Of a DNA stretch of 64,000 nt, positions 52,448 to 60,974 are shown piece after piece. The notes beneath the pieces were generated by a model. It ran no database searches, was not told where the DNA came from, and saw only the letters and a program-made list of their open reading frames with translations. The translations under genes were made by a program, and so were the position numbers. This stretch comes from Alphaproteobacteria bacterium (GTDB lineage Bacteria > Pseudomonadota > Alphaproteobacteria > Reyranellales > Reyranellaceae): contig JAHBYP010000004.1 of the NCBI GenBank assembly GCA_019635875.1, positions 1 through 64,000 on the forward strand, in the 5' to 3' direction. Numbering within the stretch: the first letter of the stretch is position 1; every line of letters starts with the position of its first letter.

Positions 52448-53134
52448 TCAGGTCCCGCCGATCCAGCGCCGCGCCGCCGCGATGGTCTCGCGCGGCCGTT
52501 CGAGGGGCGGGAAGTGGCGGCAGCCGGCGAGCGCGATGAAGCGTGCCATCGGCATGAGGCTTACCATGCGCCGGCCGATGGCGACGGGCACGAAGCGATC
52601 GTCCTCGCCCCACATCAGCAGGGTCGGCACCGTGATCCGCCCGAGATCGCCCCAGCGATCGGCGCGGCCGACCAGGGCATCGTGCTGGCGCGCGAAGCGG
52701 TCGGCGCCGGACGCCCGGGCCATGGCGCGGAAGCGATCGCGCGACGCCTCGTCGTCCTCCGCGACGATCACCGGCGCCCATTCCTCCAGCATCGCCTCTA
52801 TGCCCTCGGCGCGCACGCCCGCAGTCAGTCGCAACGCGCCGGCAGGGTCGCCATGTGCGCCCGGATTGCAGTTCATCAGCCACAGCCCGGCGATGCGCTC
52901 CGGCGCTGCCAGCGCCACCTCGAGCGCCAGACGGCCGCCATAGGCCGTCCCGGCCAGCAGGAAGCGCCGCGGTGCCGCCGCCAGGATGTGGGCGGCCGAC
53001 TCCTCCAGGCTCGGCGCGTCCTCGACCATGACCCTGCAATCGGCCACGTCGGACAGCGCGTCGACCTGGGCGGCGTAGAATTCGGCGCCGCACGGCATCG
53101 CCGGCAACAGGATCAGGGTCGGACGATTGGTCAT
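52448..53134 (-). CDS. Alpha/beta-hydrolase fold protein lacking the nucleophile
   Basis: Protein of 228 aa. The fold is clear: LILLPAMPCGAEFY, the nucleophile-elbow region LAGTAYGGRLAL, LWLMNCNPG, PTLLMWGEDDRFVP with the acid Asp, and ALAGCRHFPPLERP with the catalytic His near 210. At the elbow, where the family has G-x-S-x-G, this protein reads G-T-A-Y-G, so the nucleophile position 64 is Ala. Asp and His are retained. It may be non-hydrolytic, for example a ligand sensor, or use another mechanism. It starts 3 nt after the epimerase stop. Confidence 0.82.
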   Translation of the reverse strand: MTNRPTLILLPAMPCGAEFYAAQVDALSDVADCRVMVEDAPSLEESAAHILAAAPRRFLLAGTAYGGRLALEVALAAPERIAGLWLMNCNPGAHGDPAGALRLTAGVRAEGIEAMLEEWAPVIVAEDDEASRDRFRAMARASGADRFARQHDALVGRADRWGDLGRITVPTLLMWGEDDRFVPVAIGRRMVSLMPMARFIALAGCRHFPPLERPRETIAAARRWIGGT

Positions 53135-53137
53135 GCG

Positions 53138-54067
53138 CTACGGCCGCGCTTCGAGCCATCGGCGATAGTCAACCGCGCATGCCGACGCCGATGTGAAGCG
53201 CGGCTGGTAGCCGAGGTCGCCGGTCAGCCGGCCGATCGCCAGCATCGCGCGGTCGCGATCACCGAACAGATCGACGTTGGCCGGCGCGCCGACCGTGACC
53301 GTCGCCCCCAGCGCTGCGGCCCATTCCGACAGCTTCCACGTCGTGCCCGGGCCGACGTGATAGAGATCGAAGCGCGGGCTCGCCTTGTCGATCAGCGCCA
53401 GCACGGCACCGGCGACATCGCGCGAGTACACCCAATCTCGCGAAGGATCGCGCGGCAGCACGACCGGCTTGCACTCCAGTGCCAGCTGCGCGACCTGGAA
53501 CGGCGGGCTGAGCGTGTCGCGCGCGCCGGTGGGGTGCTCCCAGGGCCCGAACACGGCCGACAGGCGCACCATGCGCACGTCCATTGACCACAGCGTGCGC
53601 AACCGCCGCGCGACGCCTTCGCCGGCGAACTTGGTGATGGAGTAGAGACTCGACGGCGCCGGTGCTGGATCGTCCTCGGCCAGCGGCACCTCGCGGAACG
53701 CCGCGTCGCCGAACGCCGAGGCCGAGCTCAGCAGGATGAAACGCTCCACGCCCGCCGCGCGCGCCGCCGCCATGGCGCGCGGCAGGCCGCCGAGATTGAC
53801 GTCGAGCACGCGCTGCGGCTCGGCCGCGTCACGCGCGGCGTCGGCGGTGATCGCCGCGCCGTAGATCGCGACGTCGGGTCTGCCGGCGAAGGCACGCGCG
53901 ACGTCCTCGTCGCGCCGCACGTCGCCGGTGATCGCCGTCGGGTTGCCGGGCAGGGCGGCGTAGGGCTCGCGCGCATCGAACAGGCTGACGCGATCGCCGC
54001 GCGCCAGCAGCGCCTCGGCGATCGCCAGCCCGACGAAGCCGGCGCCGCCGATGATCAGGACATGCAT
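53138..54067 (-). CDS. NAD-dependent epimerase/dehydratase (extended SDR)
   Basis: Protein of 309 aa. The NAD motif is GGAGFVGLAIAEAL at 7-20, the active-site Ser region LSSASAFG, and the catalytic pair YSITK. RLSAVFGPWEHP and RDWVYSRDVAGAVLAL are typical of UDP-sugar epimerase-like proteins. It shares an operon with the Ala64 hydrolase-fold protein. The substrate may be a nucleotide sugar or another hydroxyl compound. Confidence 0.88.
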   Translation of the reverse strand: MHVLIIGGAGFVGLAIAEALLARGDRVSLFDAREPYAALPGNPTAITGDVRRDEDVARAFAGRPDVAIYGAAITADAARDAAEPQRVLDVNLGGLPRAMAAARAAGVERFILLSSASAFGDAAFREVPLAEDDPAPAPSSLYSITKFAGEGVARRLRTLWSMDVRMVRLSAVFGPWEHPTGARDTLSPPFQVAQLALECKPVVLPRDPSRDWVYSRDVAGAVLALIDKASPRFDLYHVGPGTTWKLSEWAAALGATVTVGAPANVDLFGDRDRAMLAIGRLTGDLGYQPRFTSASACAVDYRRWLEARP

Positions 54068-54080
54068 GCCGGCAGACTTT

Positions 54081-54098
54081 CTGTCATCCCGAGCGCAG
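54081..54098. repeat. Family C half-element (truncated copy 6)
   Basis: CTGTCATCCCGAGCGCAG is one arm of family C without its partner, 13 nt upstream of the epimerase start and just downstream of the APH-like stop. Confidence 0.7.
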
Positions 54099-54100
54099 CC

Positions 54101-55180
54101 CTAGCCGGGCATCCTGGCCGCCGCGTCGAGATCGGCGATCGCCGTCAGCACGCGCTCGACATTGGTGTGGAACAGCTGGAGGCCGCGGGCGTTCGAGGGA
54201 TCGAGCGTGCCGATGATGATCACGGCGTAGACCAGGCAATAGAGCACGTCGGTGCGATAGTCCTCGAGCGCGTCGTCGAAGCCGTAGCCCTGCACGCCGT
54301 TGTCCTTCAGCGTCTGCACGTAGAGCCTCAGCCAGTCCATCTCGTGCGCGCGCCGGGTCTGCGGATCGACGTTGCCCGACACGAAATAGGCGACATCGAA
54401 CGTGCCGCCGCCGGCCGAGCTGACCTGCCAGTCGACGGCGGCCAGCGCGGCGCCGCCCGCGCTGCCACCGAAGAACAGGTTGTCGGCGCGATAGTCGCCG
54501 TGCAGCAGGGTGCGCGGCCTGCCGGCGATGCCGTCGAGCATGCGAATGACCTTGGTCGCGAGCGCCTCGCCGGTACGCTTCATCTGCGGCGTCAGCTTGT
54601 CGCCGACGAACTGCACGAAGGGCGCCCAGCATCCCTGGAAGGCCGGCTCGGCGAAGTGATGGATCGGATCGTTGGTCGCCGGCAGCCAGCCCAGCGCGCC
54701 CAGGCGCGGGCTGTTCCACCAGCTGGCGTGGCAGCGCGCGATGCCCTCGATCGCCAGCCGTACCTCCTCGGCGCTGCAGCCCTCGAGCTGGTCGCCGACG
54801 CGCGCTGGCGCCAGATCCTCCATCAGCATGACGAAGTCGCCATTGGCCGGATTGGACGCGCCGTAGTGCAGCGCGGGCACGCGGATGCCGGCGGTCGGAC
54901 CGACATCACGATAGAAGCTCACCTCGCGATCGTAGAAGCGGAACATCATGGCGAGCTGGCGCGAGCGGTCGTCCTCGGTCGGCAGCTTGGCGATCAGCGT
55001 GCCGGGCGAGCCGTTCGCCGCGCCGTCATAGCGCAGATGCAGCCGTCCGAGCTTGCCGAGGAAGCCGACGCCGGCGGCGATCGGCTCGTAGTCGTAGGCG
55101 ACGACGCGGTGGCCCAGGGCGGCGCTCAGCCACTCTGCCGACAGGGCGTCGGGATTCTTCGGGATTTCCAGTGCGGCCAT
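54101..55180 (-). CDS. Aminoglycoside phosphotransferase-fold kinase
   Basis: Protein of 359 aa. The catalytic loop is LLHGDYRADNLFFGG, with the base Asp and Asn, and AAVDWQ holds the Mg-binding Asp. PGTLIAKLPTEDDRSR includes the ATP-binding Lys. MLMEDLAPARVGDQLEGCS and the helical C terminus fit the APH/ecdysteroid-kinase-like (EcKL, DUF1679) branch, more than true drug-resistance APHs. It probably phosphorylates a small alcohol or acyl compound. The FMO gene ends 74 nt upstream on the same strand. Confidence 0.85.
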   Translation of the reverse strand: MAALEIPKNPDALSAEWLSAALGHRVVAYDYEPIAAGVGFLGKLGRLHLRYDGAANGSPGTLIAKLPTEDDRSRQLAMMFRFYDREVSFYRDVGPTAGIRVPALHYGASNPANGDFVMLMEDLAPARVGDQLEGCSAEEVRLAIEGIARCHASWWNSPRLGALGWLPATNDPIHHFAEPAFQGCWAPFVQFVGDKLTPQMKRTGEALATKVIRMLDGIAGRPRTLLHGDYRADNLFFGGSAGGAALAAVDWQVSSAGGGTFDVAYFVSGNVDPQTRRAHEMDWLRLYVQTLKDNGVQGYGFDDALEDYRTDVLYCLVYAVIIIGTLDPSNARGLQLFHTNVERVLTAIADLDAAARMPG

Positions 55181-55253
55181 GGCGAACCCTCCCGGTACGC
55201 TCTTTCATTGGCCCCACCGTTACCAGAAGACTGCAACGAGAGACAGGTCTGCC

Positions 55254-56690
55254 CTACGCGGCAGGTTCTTGCGAAGCGCGCGCGAAGGAGTGCGGGAACT
55301 CGGGCGTGTCGTAGGCCATCATCGTCGCGTAGTGGTGCTCGATGTCGGCGGTGAACAGGTCGCGGGTGATGGCGAAGGCCAGCCGCGGCACGGCGAACTT
55401 CATGCCGTTGATCGAGGCGCCCGAGGGGCCGAAGCTCATCATGGTGCCGAAGTCGAAGACATGGATGTCCTTGAGCCACGGCGCGGCGCCTTGCACCCTC
55501 TCGACAAGCTCGAAGCCGGCGCCGAGATAGGGATAGCGGCCCAGGCGCGCATCCTGCTCTCCCGATTGCGGCGTGTAACGGTCGGCCCAGGTGGCGACAT
55601 GCGGGATTGCCTCGGCGATCTCGCGGCGCGCGGTGATGTCCATGTCGAAGCCGGTGCCCGATATGGCGAAGTCGGCGCCGTATTTGCCTCTGGGCGTGGT
55701 GATCTCGATCGCGCCGTCGATGGCGCGCGCATCGACCCAGGGGCTGCCGGTGTGCAGGTGGAAGTTCGCGTGCTGCGTGACGCGGTTCCAGGTCTCGACC
55801 GGCAGCGCCTCGCGGATTGACAGCAGGTGTCGCATGAAGCGCCAGCGCGTTGCGTCGTCGAGCGTGCCGAAATGGCGCAAAAAGCCGGCCGAGGAGATCG
55901 CCTTGTAGGGCTGCACGCGCTGCAGCTCGGGCCGCCGGCAGTACAGCCGCACCTCGGCCGCGCCGGCCTCCAGCGCCGTGGCGGCGTTGTCGAAGGCCGA
56001 GGCGCCGGCCCCGAGCACGGCCACGCGTCGGCCGCTCAAGGCGGCAAAGTCGATGGCGTCGGCGGTGTGGGCGCGCAGGTGCACGGGCAGGCCGGCGATC
56101 TGCGGCGGCATGGTCCAGCTGCCGCTCTTCTCGATACCCATCGCCAGCACGACCTTGCGCGCGAAGATCAGGCGCTCGCGGGCATTCTCGCATACCCCGG
56201 CGATCAGGTATCCGTCGCCCGGCCGCACCTGCCTGAGTTCGACGCCGTTGCGTACCGGCAGCGCGAGCACGCGGCGCAGCCACAGCAGGTAGTCGTGCCA
56301 GGTCTCCTTGGCGATCTTGCCCAGCGCCTCGAAGGCGGCGGCACCATGCTGCGCCTCGAACCACGCCTGGAAGGTCAGGCTGGGCATGCCCAGGTCGGGG
56401 CCCGTCACCGTCTTCCAGGTCCTGAGCGTGCGCATGCGCGCGAAACTGCGCCACGGGCCTTCGCCGCCCACGGGCGCGCGGTCGATGACCAGGATGTTGT
56501 CGACCCGCTCGCGCAGCAGCTGGGTGGCGACCGCCTGGCCGCCCTGGCCGGCGCCGACGATCAGAACGTCGAGGATGGGCTGTCCGTCAGCAGTCCGGCG
56601 TGGCGGCACCCAGCGCGGCTCGGGAAAGCAGGTCAGCGCATGGTCACGCTTGATGTGCGCTTCGAGCGCGGCGAGGCCGGACATGGTCAT
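55254..56690 (-). CDS. Flavin-containing monooxygenase-like oxidoreductase
   Basis: Protein of 478 aa. The FAD motif is VLIVGAGQGGQAVATQL near 43-59, VLGAGASAFDNAA near 213-225 is the NADPH site, and FAISGTGFDMDI near 335 is the second FAD-contact block. Family knowledge: class B flavoprotein monooxygenases hydroxylate amines or sulfides or make Baeyer-Villiger esters. The Baeyer-Villiger fingerprint FxGxxxHxxxW is not evident, so an N-hydroxylase or other FMO is more likely. ATG 56690 is the start. A family-D palindrome lies 20 nt upstream. Confidence 0.83.
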   Translation of the reverse strand: MTMSGLAALEAHIKRDHALTCFPEPRWVPPRRTADGQPILDVLIVGAGQGGQAVATQLLRERVDNILVIDRAPVGGEGPWRSFARMRTLRTWKTVTGPDLGMPSLTFQAWFEAQHGAAAFEALGKIAKETWHDYLLWLRRVLALPVRNGVELRQVRPGDGYLIAGVCENARERLIFARKVVLAMGIEKSGSWTMPPQIAGLPVHLRAHTADAIDFAALSGRRVAVLGAGASAFDNAATALEAGAAEVRLYCRRPELQRVQPYKAISSAGFLRHFGTLDDATRWRFMRHLLSIREALPVETWNRVTQHANFHLHTGSPWVDARAIDGAIEITTPRGKYGADFAISGTGFDMDITARREIAEAIPHVATWADRYTPQSGEQDARLGRYPYLGAGFELVERVQGAAPWLKDIHVFDFGTMMSFGPSGASINGMKFAVPRLAFAITRDLFTADIEHHYATMMAYDTPEFPHSFARASQEPAA

Positions 56691-56709
56691 GCGCCGACCC
56701 TAGGGGCTG

Positions 56710-56778
56710 GGGGCGCGCCACTCCAGTGGCGCGTCATGGTCGATACGCGCATGACGCGCCACTGGAGTGGCGCGCCCC
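56710..56778. repeat. Nested palindrome (family D, copy 3)
   Basis: Perfect 28-nt arms at 56710-56737 and 56751-56778 with a 13-nt loop. Each arm contains the hairpin CGCGCCACT-CC-AGTGGCGCG. It lies in the divergent gap between the monooxygenase and the antiporter. Confidence 0.85.
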
Positions 56779-56819
56779 GACCGCAACTCGCTATAACCGG
56801 GGCGGGGAACACCACGAGC

Positions 56820-58541
56820 ATGCCGCACCATACGCCCCTGATCGCGACCATCGTCGCCGGTATCGGCATCGCCTTCCTGTTGGGGGCGCTGGCCAACCGG
56901 CTGCGCCTGTCGCCGCTCGTCGGCTACCTCGTGGCCGGCATTGTCGTGGGGCCGTTCACCCCGGGCTATGTCGCCGACCAGAAGCTGGCCGCCGAACTGG
57001 CGGAGATCGGCGTTGTTCTGCTGATGTTCGGCGTGGGCCTGCATTTCTCGCTCAAGGACCTGCTCAACGTGAAGCGCGTCACCATCCCCGGCGCGCTCGG
57101 CCAGATCGCCATCGCCACGATGCTGGGGCTGCTTTTGTCGCTGGCCATGGGCTGGGGCGTGGTCGCCGGCCTCGTCTTCGGCCTGGCGCTCTCCGTCGCC
57201 TCCACCGTCGTGCTGCTGCGCGCCCTGGAGGAGCGCCGCATGATGCAGACCGAGCGCGGGCGCATCGCCGTCGGCTGGCTGATCGTCGAGGATCTGGTGA
57301 TGGTGCTGGCGCTGGTGCTGCTGCCGGCGCTGGCGCATGCCTTCGGCAGCGCCGGAACCGACGCCGGCCTTGGCGCGCGCGCCTGGAATGTGCTGCTGGC
57401 CCTGGCCTTCACCGTCGGCAAGGTGGCGCTGTTCATCGCCCTGATGCTGCTGGTCGGACAGCGGCTGATTCCCTGGCTGCTGCACCGCGTGTCGCTCTCG
57501 GGCTCGCGCGAGCTGTTTCGCGTGGCGGTGCTGGCGATCGCTCTGGGCGTGGCCTTCGGCGCGGCGATGCTGTTCGACGTGTCGTTCGCGCTCGGCGCCT
57601 TCTTCGCCGGCATGGTGCTGAGCGAAAGCGAGCTCAGCCACCAGGCGGCCAACGAGACGCTGCCGCTGCGCGACGCCTTCGCCGTGCTCTTCTTCGTTTC
57701 GGTCGGCATGCTGTTCGATCCCATGATTCTGCTGGAGCAGCCGCTGGCGGTGCTGGCGACCCTGCTGATCATCATCGTCGGCAAGTCGGCGGCCGCTTTC
57801 ATCATCGTGCGCGCTTTCCGGCTCTCGCGCGGCACGGCGTTCACCATCTCCGCGAGCCTGGCGCAGATCGGCGAGTTCTCGTTCATCCTGGCCGGCGTCG
57901 GCATCGCGCTGAACCTGATGCCCTCGGCGGCGCGGGACCTGATTCTCGCCGGCGCCATCCTGTCGATCCTGATCAACCCGCTGCTCTTCGTGATTCTCGA
58001 TCGGATGCGTGCGAGGTCGCGGCCGCAGCCGGTGGTTCAGGTGTCCAGCGAGGACGACGATCCGCCGGTGACCGCGCTGAAGGACCACGCCGTGATCATC
58101 GGCTTCGGCCGCGTCGGCAGCGTGATCGCCGAGGCGCTGCGAAAGGACGGCACCGGCATGCTGGCCATCGAGGAGCGGCGCGACTACGTCGAATCGGCGC
58201 GCCTGTTCGGCATCGAGGTGATCCTTGGCGACGCCCAGACGCCCAAGGTGCTGGCCGCCGCCAACATCGCCGGCGCCCGGCACCTCTTCGTCGCCATCCC
58301 CAACGGCTTCGACGCCGGCCAGATCGTCGTGCAGGCCAAGGCGCTCAATCCCGAGCTGGAGATCGTCGCGCGCGCCCATTCCGACGCCGAGATCGAGCAT
58401 CTCAGGGAATGCGGCGCGCACGCCATCGTCATGGGCGAGCGCGAGATCGCGCTCGCCATGTACGACCAGATGGCCAGCGGCCGCGCGCGCGCCCGCGCTC
58501 GCGCCGCCGCCGACATGAACCGCCCTTCGGCGCCGCATTGA
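56820..58541 (+). CDS. CPA2 K+/H+ antiporter with TrkA-N domain (YbaL/KefB type)
   Basis: Protein of 573 aa. About 12 helices span residues 1-395, with RLRLSPLVGYLVAGIVVGPF at the start and DVSFALGAFFAGMVLSESELSH as the ion-site region. A cytosolic TrkA-N Rossmann domain (about 415-540) has HAVIIGFGRVGSVIAEALRKDG, where NAD(H) or nucleotide would bind and gate transport. No TrkA-C domain is seen. It starts at ATG 56820; the frame is open for more than 300 codons upstream, but these are antisense to the monooxygenase. Confidence 0.92.
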   Translation: MPHHTPLIATIVAGIGIAFLLGALANRLRLSPLVGYLVAGIVVGPFTPGYVADQKLAAELAEIGVVLLMFGVGLHFSLKDLLNVKRVTIPGALGQIAIATMLGLLLSLAMGWGVVAGLVFGLALSVASTVVLLRALEERRMMQTERGRIAVGWLIVEDLVMVLALVLLPALAHAFGSAGTDAGLGARAWNVLLALAFTVGKVALFIALMLLVGQRLIPWLLHRVSLSGSRELFRVAVLAIALGVAFGAAMLFDVSFALGAFFAGMVLSESELSHQAANETLPLRDAFAVLFFVSVGMLFDPMILLEQPLAVLATLLIIIVGKSAAAFIIVRAFRLSRGTAFTISASLAQIGEFSFILAGVGIALNLMPSAARDLILAGAILSILINPLLFVILDRMRARSRPQPVVQVSSEDDDPPVTALKDHAVIIGFGRVGSVIAEALRKDGTGMLAIEERRDYVESARLFGIEVILGDAQTPKVLAAANIAGARHLFVAIPNGFDAGQIVVQAKALNPELEIVARAHSDAEIEHLRECGAHAIVMGEREIALAMYDQMASGRARARARAAADMNRPSAPH

Positions 58542-58545
58542 TTTC

Positions 58546-58680
58546 TTCTCCCGGAGGGGGAAGGTGGCAGCGCGAAGCGCTGACGGAAGGGGGATGGGGG
58601 ATGTCGAAGACGAACGCGGGAGTCCGTCTTCGACATCCCCCATCCGCCTTTCGGGCACCTTCCCCCTCCGGGGGAAGGTA
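58546..58680. repeat. Dispersed repeat family A, copy 5
   Basis: Begins 4 nt after the antiporter stop and ends 14 nt before the pyrophosphatase start, whose AGGAGGAGAG ribosome site directly abuts the element. Confidence 0.9.
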
Positions 58681-58694
58681 GGAGGAGAGAGTCC

Positions 58695-59225
58695 ATGGAC
58701 CTGACCAAGATCCCGATCGGCCGCAACCCGCCCTGGGACGTCAACGCGCTGATCGAGGTGCCGCAGGGCGGCGAGCCGGTGAAGTACGAGCTCGACAAGG
58801 AATCCGGCGCGATATTCGTCGACCGCTTTCTGCACACCGCGATGTTCTATCCCGGCAATTACGGTTTCATCCCGCACACGCTCTCGGGCGACGGCGATCC
58901 GGTCGACGTCGTCGTGGTCGGCCAGACGCCCGTGGTGCCCGGTGCGGTGATCCGCTGCCGGCCGGTCGGCGTGCTCTTGATGGAGGACAATGCCGGCAGC
59001 GACGAGAAGATCATCGCTGTGCCGGTCGATTCGCTGCACCCGTTCTACACCGGCGTGAAGAACTATGACCAGCTGCCAGCGATCCTGACCCAGCAGGTGG
59101 CGCACTTCTTCCAGCACTACAAGGACCTCGAGCCGGGCAAGTGGGCCCGCACCCTGGGCTGGGGCGACGCCGAGAAGGCGGCGCAGATGATCGTCGAGGG
59201 CGTCGAGCGGGCGAAGAGGGCCTGA
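58695..59225 (+). CDS. ppa: Inorganic pyrophosphatase, family I
   Basis: Cytosolic PPi hydrolase of 176 aa, the normal bacterial length. [51 protein letters not shown] (the D-GDP-D metal-binding signature) and [13 protein letters not shown] are diagnostic. [25 protein letters not shown] completes the fold. The ribosome site GGAGGAGAG is very strong. The acetyltransferase gene begins 3 nt after its stop, so the two are coupled. Confidence 0.97.
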   Translation: MDLTKIPIGRNPPWDVNALIEVPQGGEPVKYELDKESGAIFVDRFLHTAMFYPGNYGFIPHTLSGDGDPVDVVVVGQTPVVPGAVIRCRPVGVLLMEDNAGSDEKIIAVPVDSLHPFYTGVKNYDQLPAILTQQVAHFFQHYKDLEPGKWARTLGWGDAEKAAQMIVEGVERAKRA

Positions 59226-59228
59226 GCC

Positions 59229-59681
59229 TTGTCCGCTTTCGACATTCGTGTGCTGGCGCCCGCCGACGTGGCGCTGATGGAATCGCTGCTGGATGTGTTC
59301 GGTGAAGCCTTCGACGATCCGAGGAGCTATGGCGCCGCGCGTCCCGATGCCGAGTACCTCGCGCGCCTGCTGGCCCGCGACAGCTTCATCGCCATCGTGG
59401 CGCTGAAGGACGGTGCCGTGGTGGGCGGCCTGGCGGCCTACGAGCTGCACAAGTTCGAGCAGGCGCGCAGCGAGATCTACATTTACGACCTCGCCGTGGC
59501 CCAAGCGCACCGGCGCCAGGGCATCGCCACGGCCCTGATCGAGGAACTGCGGCGCATCGGCAGGCAACGCGGCGCCTGGGTGATCTTCGTGCAGGCCGAC
59601 CACGGCGACGATCCGGCCATCGCGCTCTACACCAGGCTGGGCGTGCGTGAGGACGTGCTGCATTTCGACATTCCGCTTTGA
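59229..59681 (+). CDS. GNAT acetyltransferase of the AAC(3)-I type
   Basis: Protein of 150 aa. The run HKFEQARSEIYIYDLAV, then HRRQGIATALIEEL (acetyl-CoA loop), and VQADHGDDPAIALYTRLG follow AAC(3)-I gentamicin acetyltransferases nearly block for block. The N terminus (LDVFGEAFDDPRSYGAARPDAEYLARLL) also fits. It starts at TTG 59229, three bases after the pyrophosphatase stop. The gene has native-like composition and no mobile-element signatures around it, suggesting a chromosomal, possibly ancestral relative. Whether it modifies aminoglycosides is untested. Confidence 0.85.
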   Translation: MSAFDIRVLAPADVALMESLLDVFGEAFDDPRSYGAARPDAEYLARLLARDSFIAIVALKDGAVVGGLAAYELHKFEQARSEIYIYDLAVAQAHRRQGIATALIEELRRIGRQRGAWVIFVQADHGDDPAIALYTRLGVREDVLHFDIPL

Positions 59682-59726
59682 CGATGTTCGTCCGGCACCC
59701 GTCGCCGGCGCCGGCGTTATGGCGGC

Positions 59727-59954
59727 ATGAGGATCACCATCGAAGCCACCAACCAGAAGGTCATGACCGCCGACGGGACGGAATGCTGGCTGTGGCGTGG
59801 CCGCACTGCGGGCGGGCTCGACTGCCTGGTGGCGGTCGCCTCCGTCGGCTGCCTGCCGCAGGATGCCGAGACCTTCGAGCGCGAGGCCGGCCGCGAGGCC
59901 GAGGAGCTGTACGACGGCCGGATGTTCGGCGAGATTCCGCCCAAGCCGATCTGA
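59727..59954 (+). CDS. Small protein of unknown function
   Basis: Protein of 75 aa (MRITIEATNQKVMTADG, then CWLWRGRTAGGLDCLVAV and a charged tail). Codon periodicity fits the neighbours, and the frame is closed by TGA right after PPKPI. No motif recognised and no clear ribosome site. It sits between the acetyltransferase and the dioxygenase on the same strand. Confidence 0.5.
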   Translation: MRITIEATNQKVMTADGTECWLWRGRTAGGLDCLVAVASVGCLPQDAETFEREAGREAEELYDGRMFGEIPPKPI

Positions 59955-60070
59955 GCCCGTTGGGCGCCGCCTCAAGCCAGCCGCGAGTCTGCCCTGCGCG
60001 CCTCGCGTTGCCGGTTCGCGGCGGCGGGCGTAGACTTGCGGGCAACGCAGAATCGCCCGCGGAGGACGCC

Positions 60071-60967
60071 ATGACCGTCGTCGTCAGCCCGCTCACGCCG
60101 AATTTCGGCGCGGAGATCGCCGGCATCGACCTGCGCCGGCCGCTCGACGAGGGGCATTTCGAGGTCATCGAGGACGCCTTCAACCGCTTCTCGGTGCTGG
60201 TCTTCGTCGAGCAGGAAATGACCGACCAGCAGCAGGTCGATTTCAGCAAGCTGTTCGGGCCGCTGGAGACCAGCGTCACTGCGATCCGCAAGGACACCAA
60301 GTCGCGCCTGCGGCCCGATCTCGCGGAGGTCTCCAACCTCGACGAGAACAACGAGATCCTCGGCGCCGATGACCGGCGCCGCATGTACAACCTCGGCAAT
60401 CAGCTCTGGCACACCGACAGCTCGTTCAAGCGCGTGCCGGCGCGCGCCTCGCTGCTCTATGCGCGTTCGGTGCCGCCCTATGGCGGCTGCACCGAGTTCG
60501 CCGATCTGCGAGCCGCCTACGACGCGCTGCCGGAGGAGACCAAGCGCAAGCTCGAGGGGCTGGTGGCCGAGCATTCCATCTTCTGCTCGCGCGCCAAGAC
60601 CGGCTTCACCAACTTCTCTCAGGAAGAGCGCGAGCAGCTGCCGCCGGTGCCGCAGGTCGTGGTACGCACGCACCCGGGCTCGAAGCGGCGCACGCTCTAC
60701 ATCGCCTCGCACGCCGACCACATCATCGGCTGGCCGCTGGAGGAGGGGCGCAAGCTGCTCGCCGAGCTTATCACGCACGCCACGCAGCGGCAGTTCGTCT
60801 ATACCCATCGCTGGCGGGTCAATGACCTGGTGATGTGGGACGACCGCTGCACCATGCATCGCGGCCGGCCGTTCGACGACCTGAAGTACAAGCGCAACGT
60901 CCAGCGCTCGACGGTGTCGGACGAGATCACGACGATCGAGCGCGAGGGCATAAGGCTGGTGGCGTGA
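60071..60967 (+). CDS. TauD/TfdA-family 2-oxoglutarate dioxygenase
   Basis: Fe(II)/2-oxoglutarate enzyme of 298 aa. GNQLWHTDSSFKRVPARASLL holds the His-x-Asp pair, MHRGRPFDDLKYKRNVQRSTV holds the distal His and the oxoglutarate-binding Arg, and PPYGGCTEFADLRAAYDALP lies between them. The layout matches TfdA (2,4-D dioxygenase) and its many uncharacterised soil-bacterial relatives more than TauD. GGAGG sits five bases before ATG 60071. The substrate could be an aryloxyacetate, a taurine-like acid or an amino-acid derivative. Confidence 0.9.
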   Translation: MTVVVSPLTPNFGAEIAGIDLRRPLDEGHFEVIEDAFNRFSVLVFVEQEMTDQQQVDFSKLFGPLETSVTAIRKDTKSRLRPDLAEVSNLDENNEILGADDRRRMYNLGNQLWHTDSSFKRVPARASLLYARSVPPYGGCTEFADLRAAYDALPEETKRKLEGLVAEHSIFCSRAKTGFTNFSQEEREQLPPVPQVVVRTHPGSKRRTLYIASHADHIIGWPLEEGRKLLAELITHATQRQFVYTHRWRVNDLVMWDDRCTMHRGRPFDDLKYKRNVQRSTVSDEITTIEREGIRLVA

Positions 60968-60974
60968 GGCACCG

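Noticed and set aside
1362..58680. Dispersed repeats considered as CRISPR arrays
   Set aside because: Copies are single, thousands of bases apart, strongly palindromic and without regular spacers; no cas genes are present.
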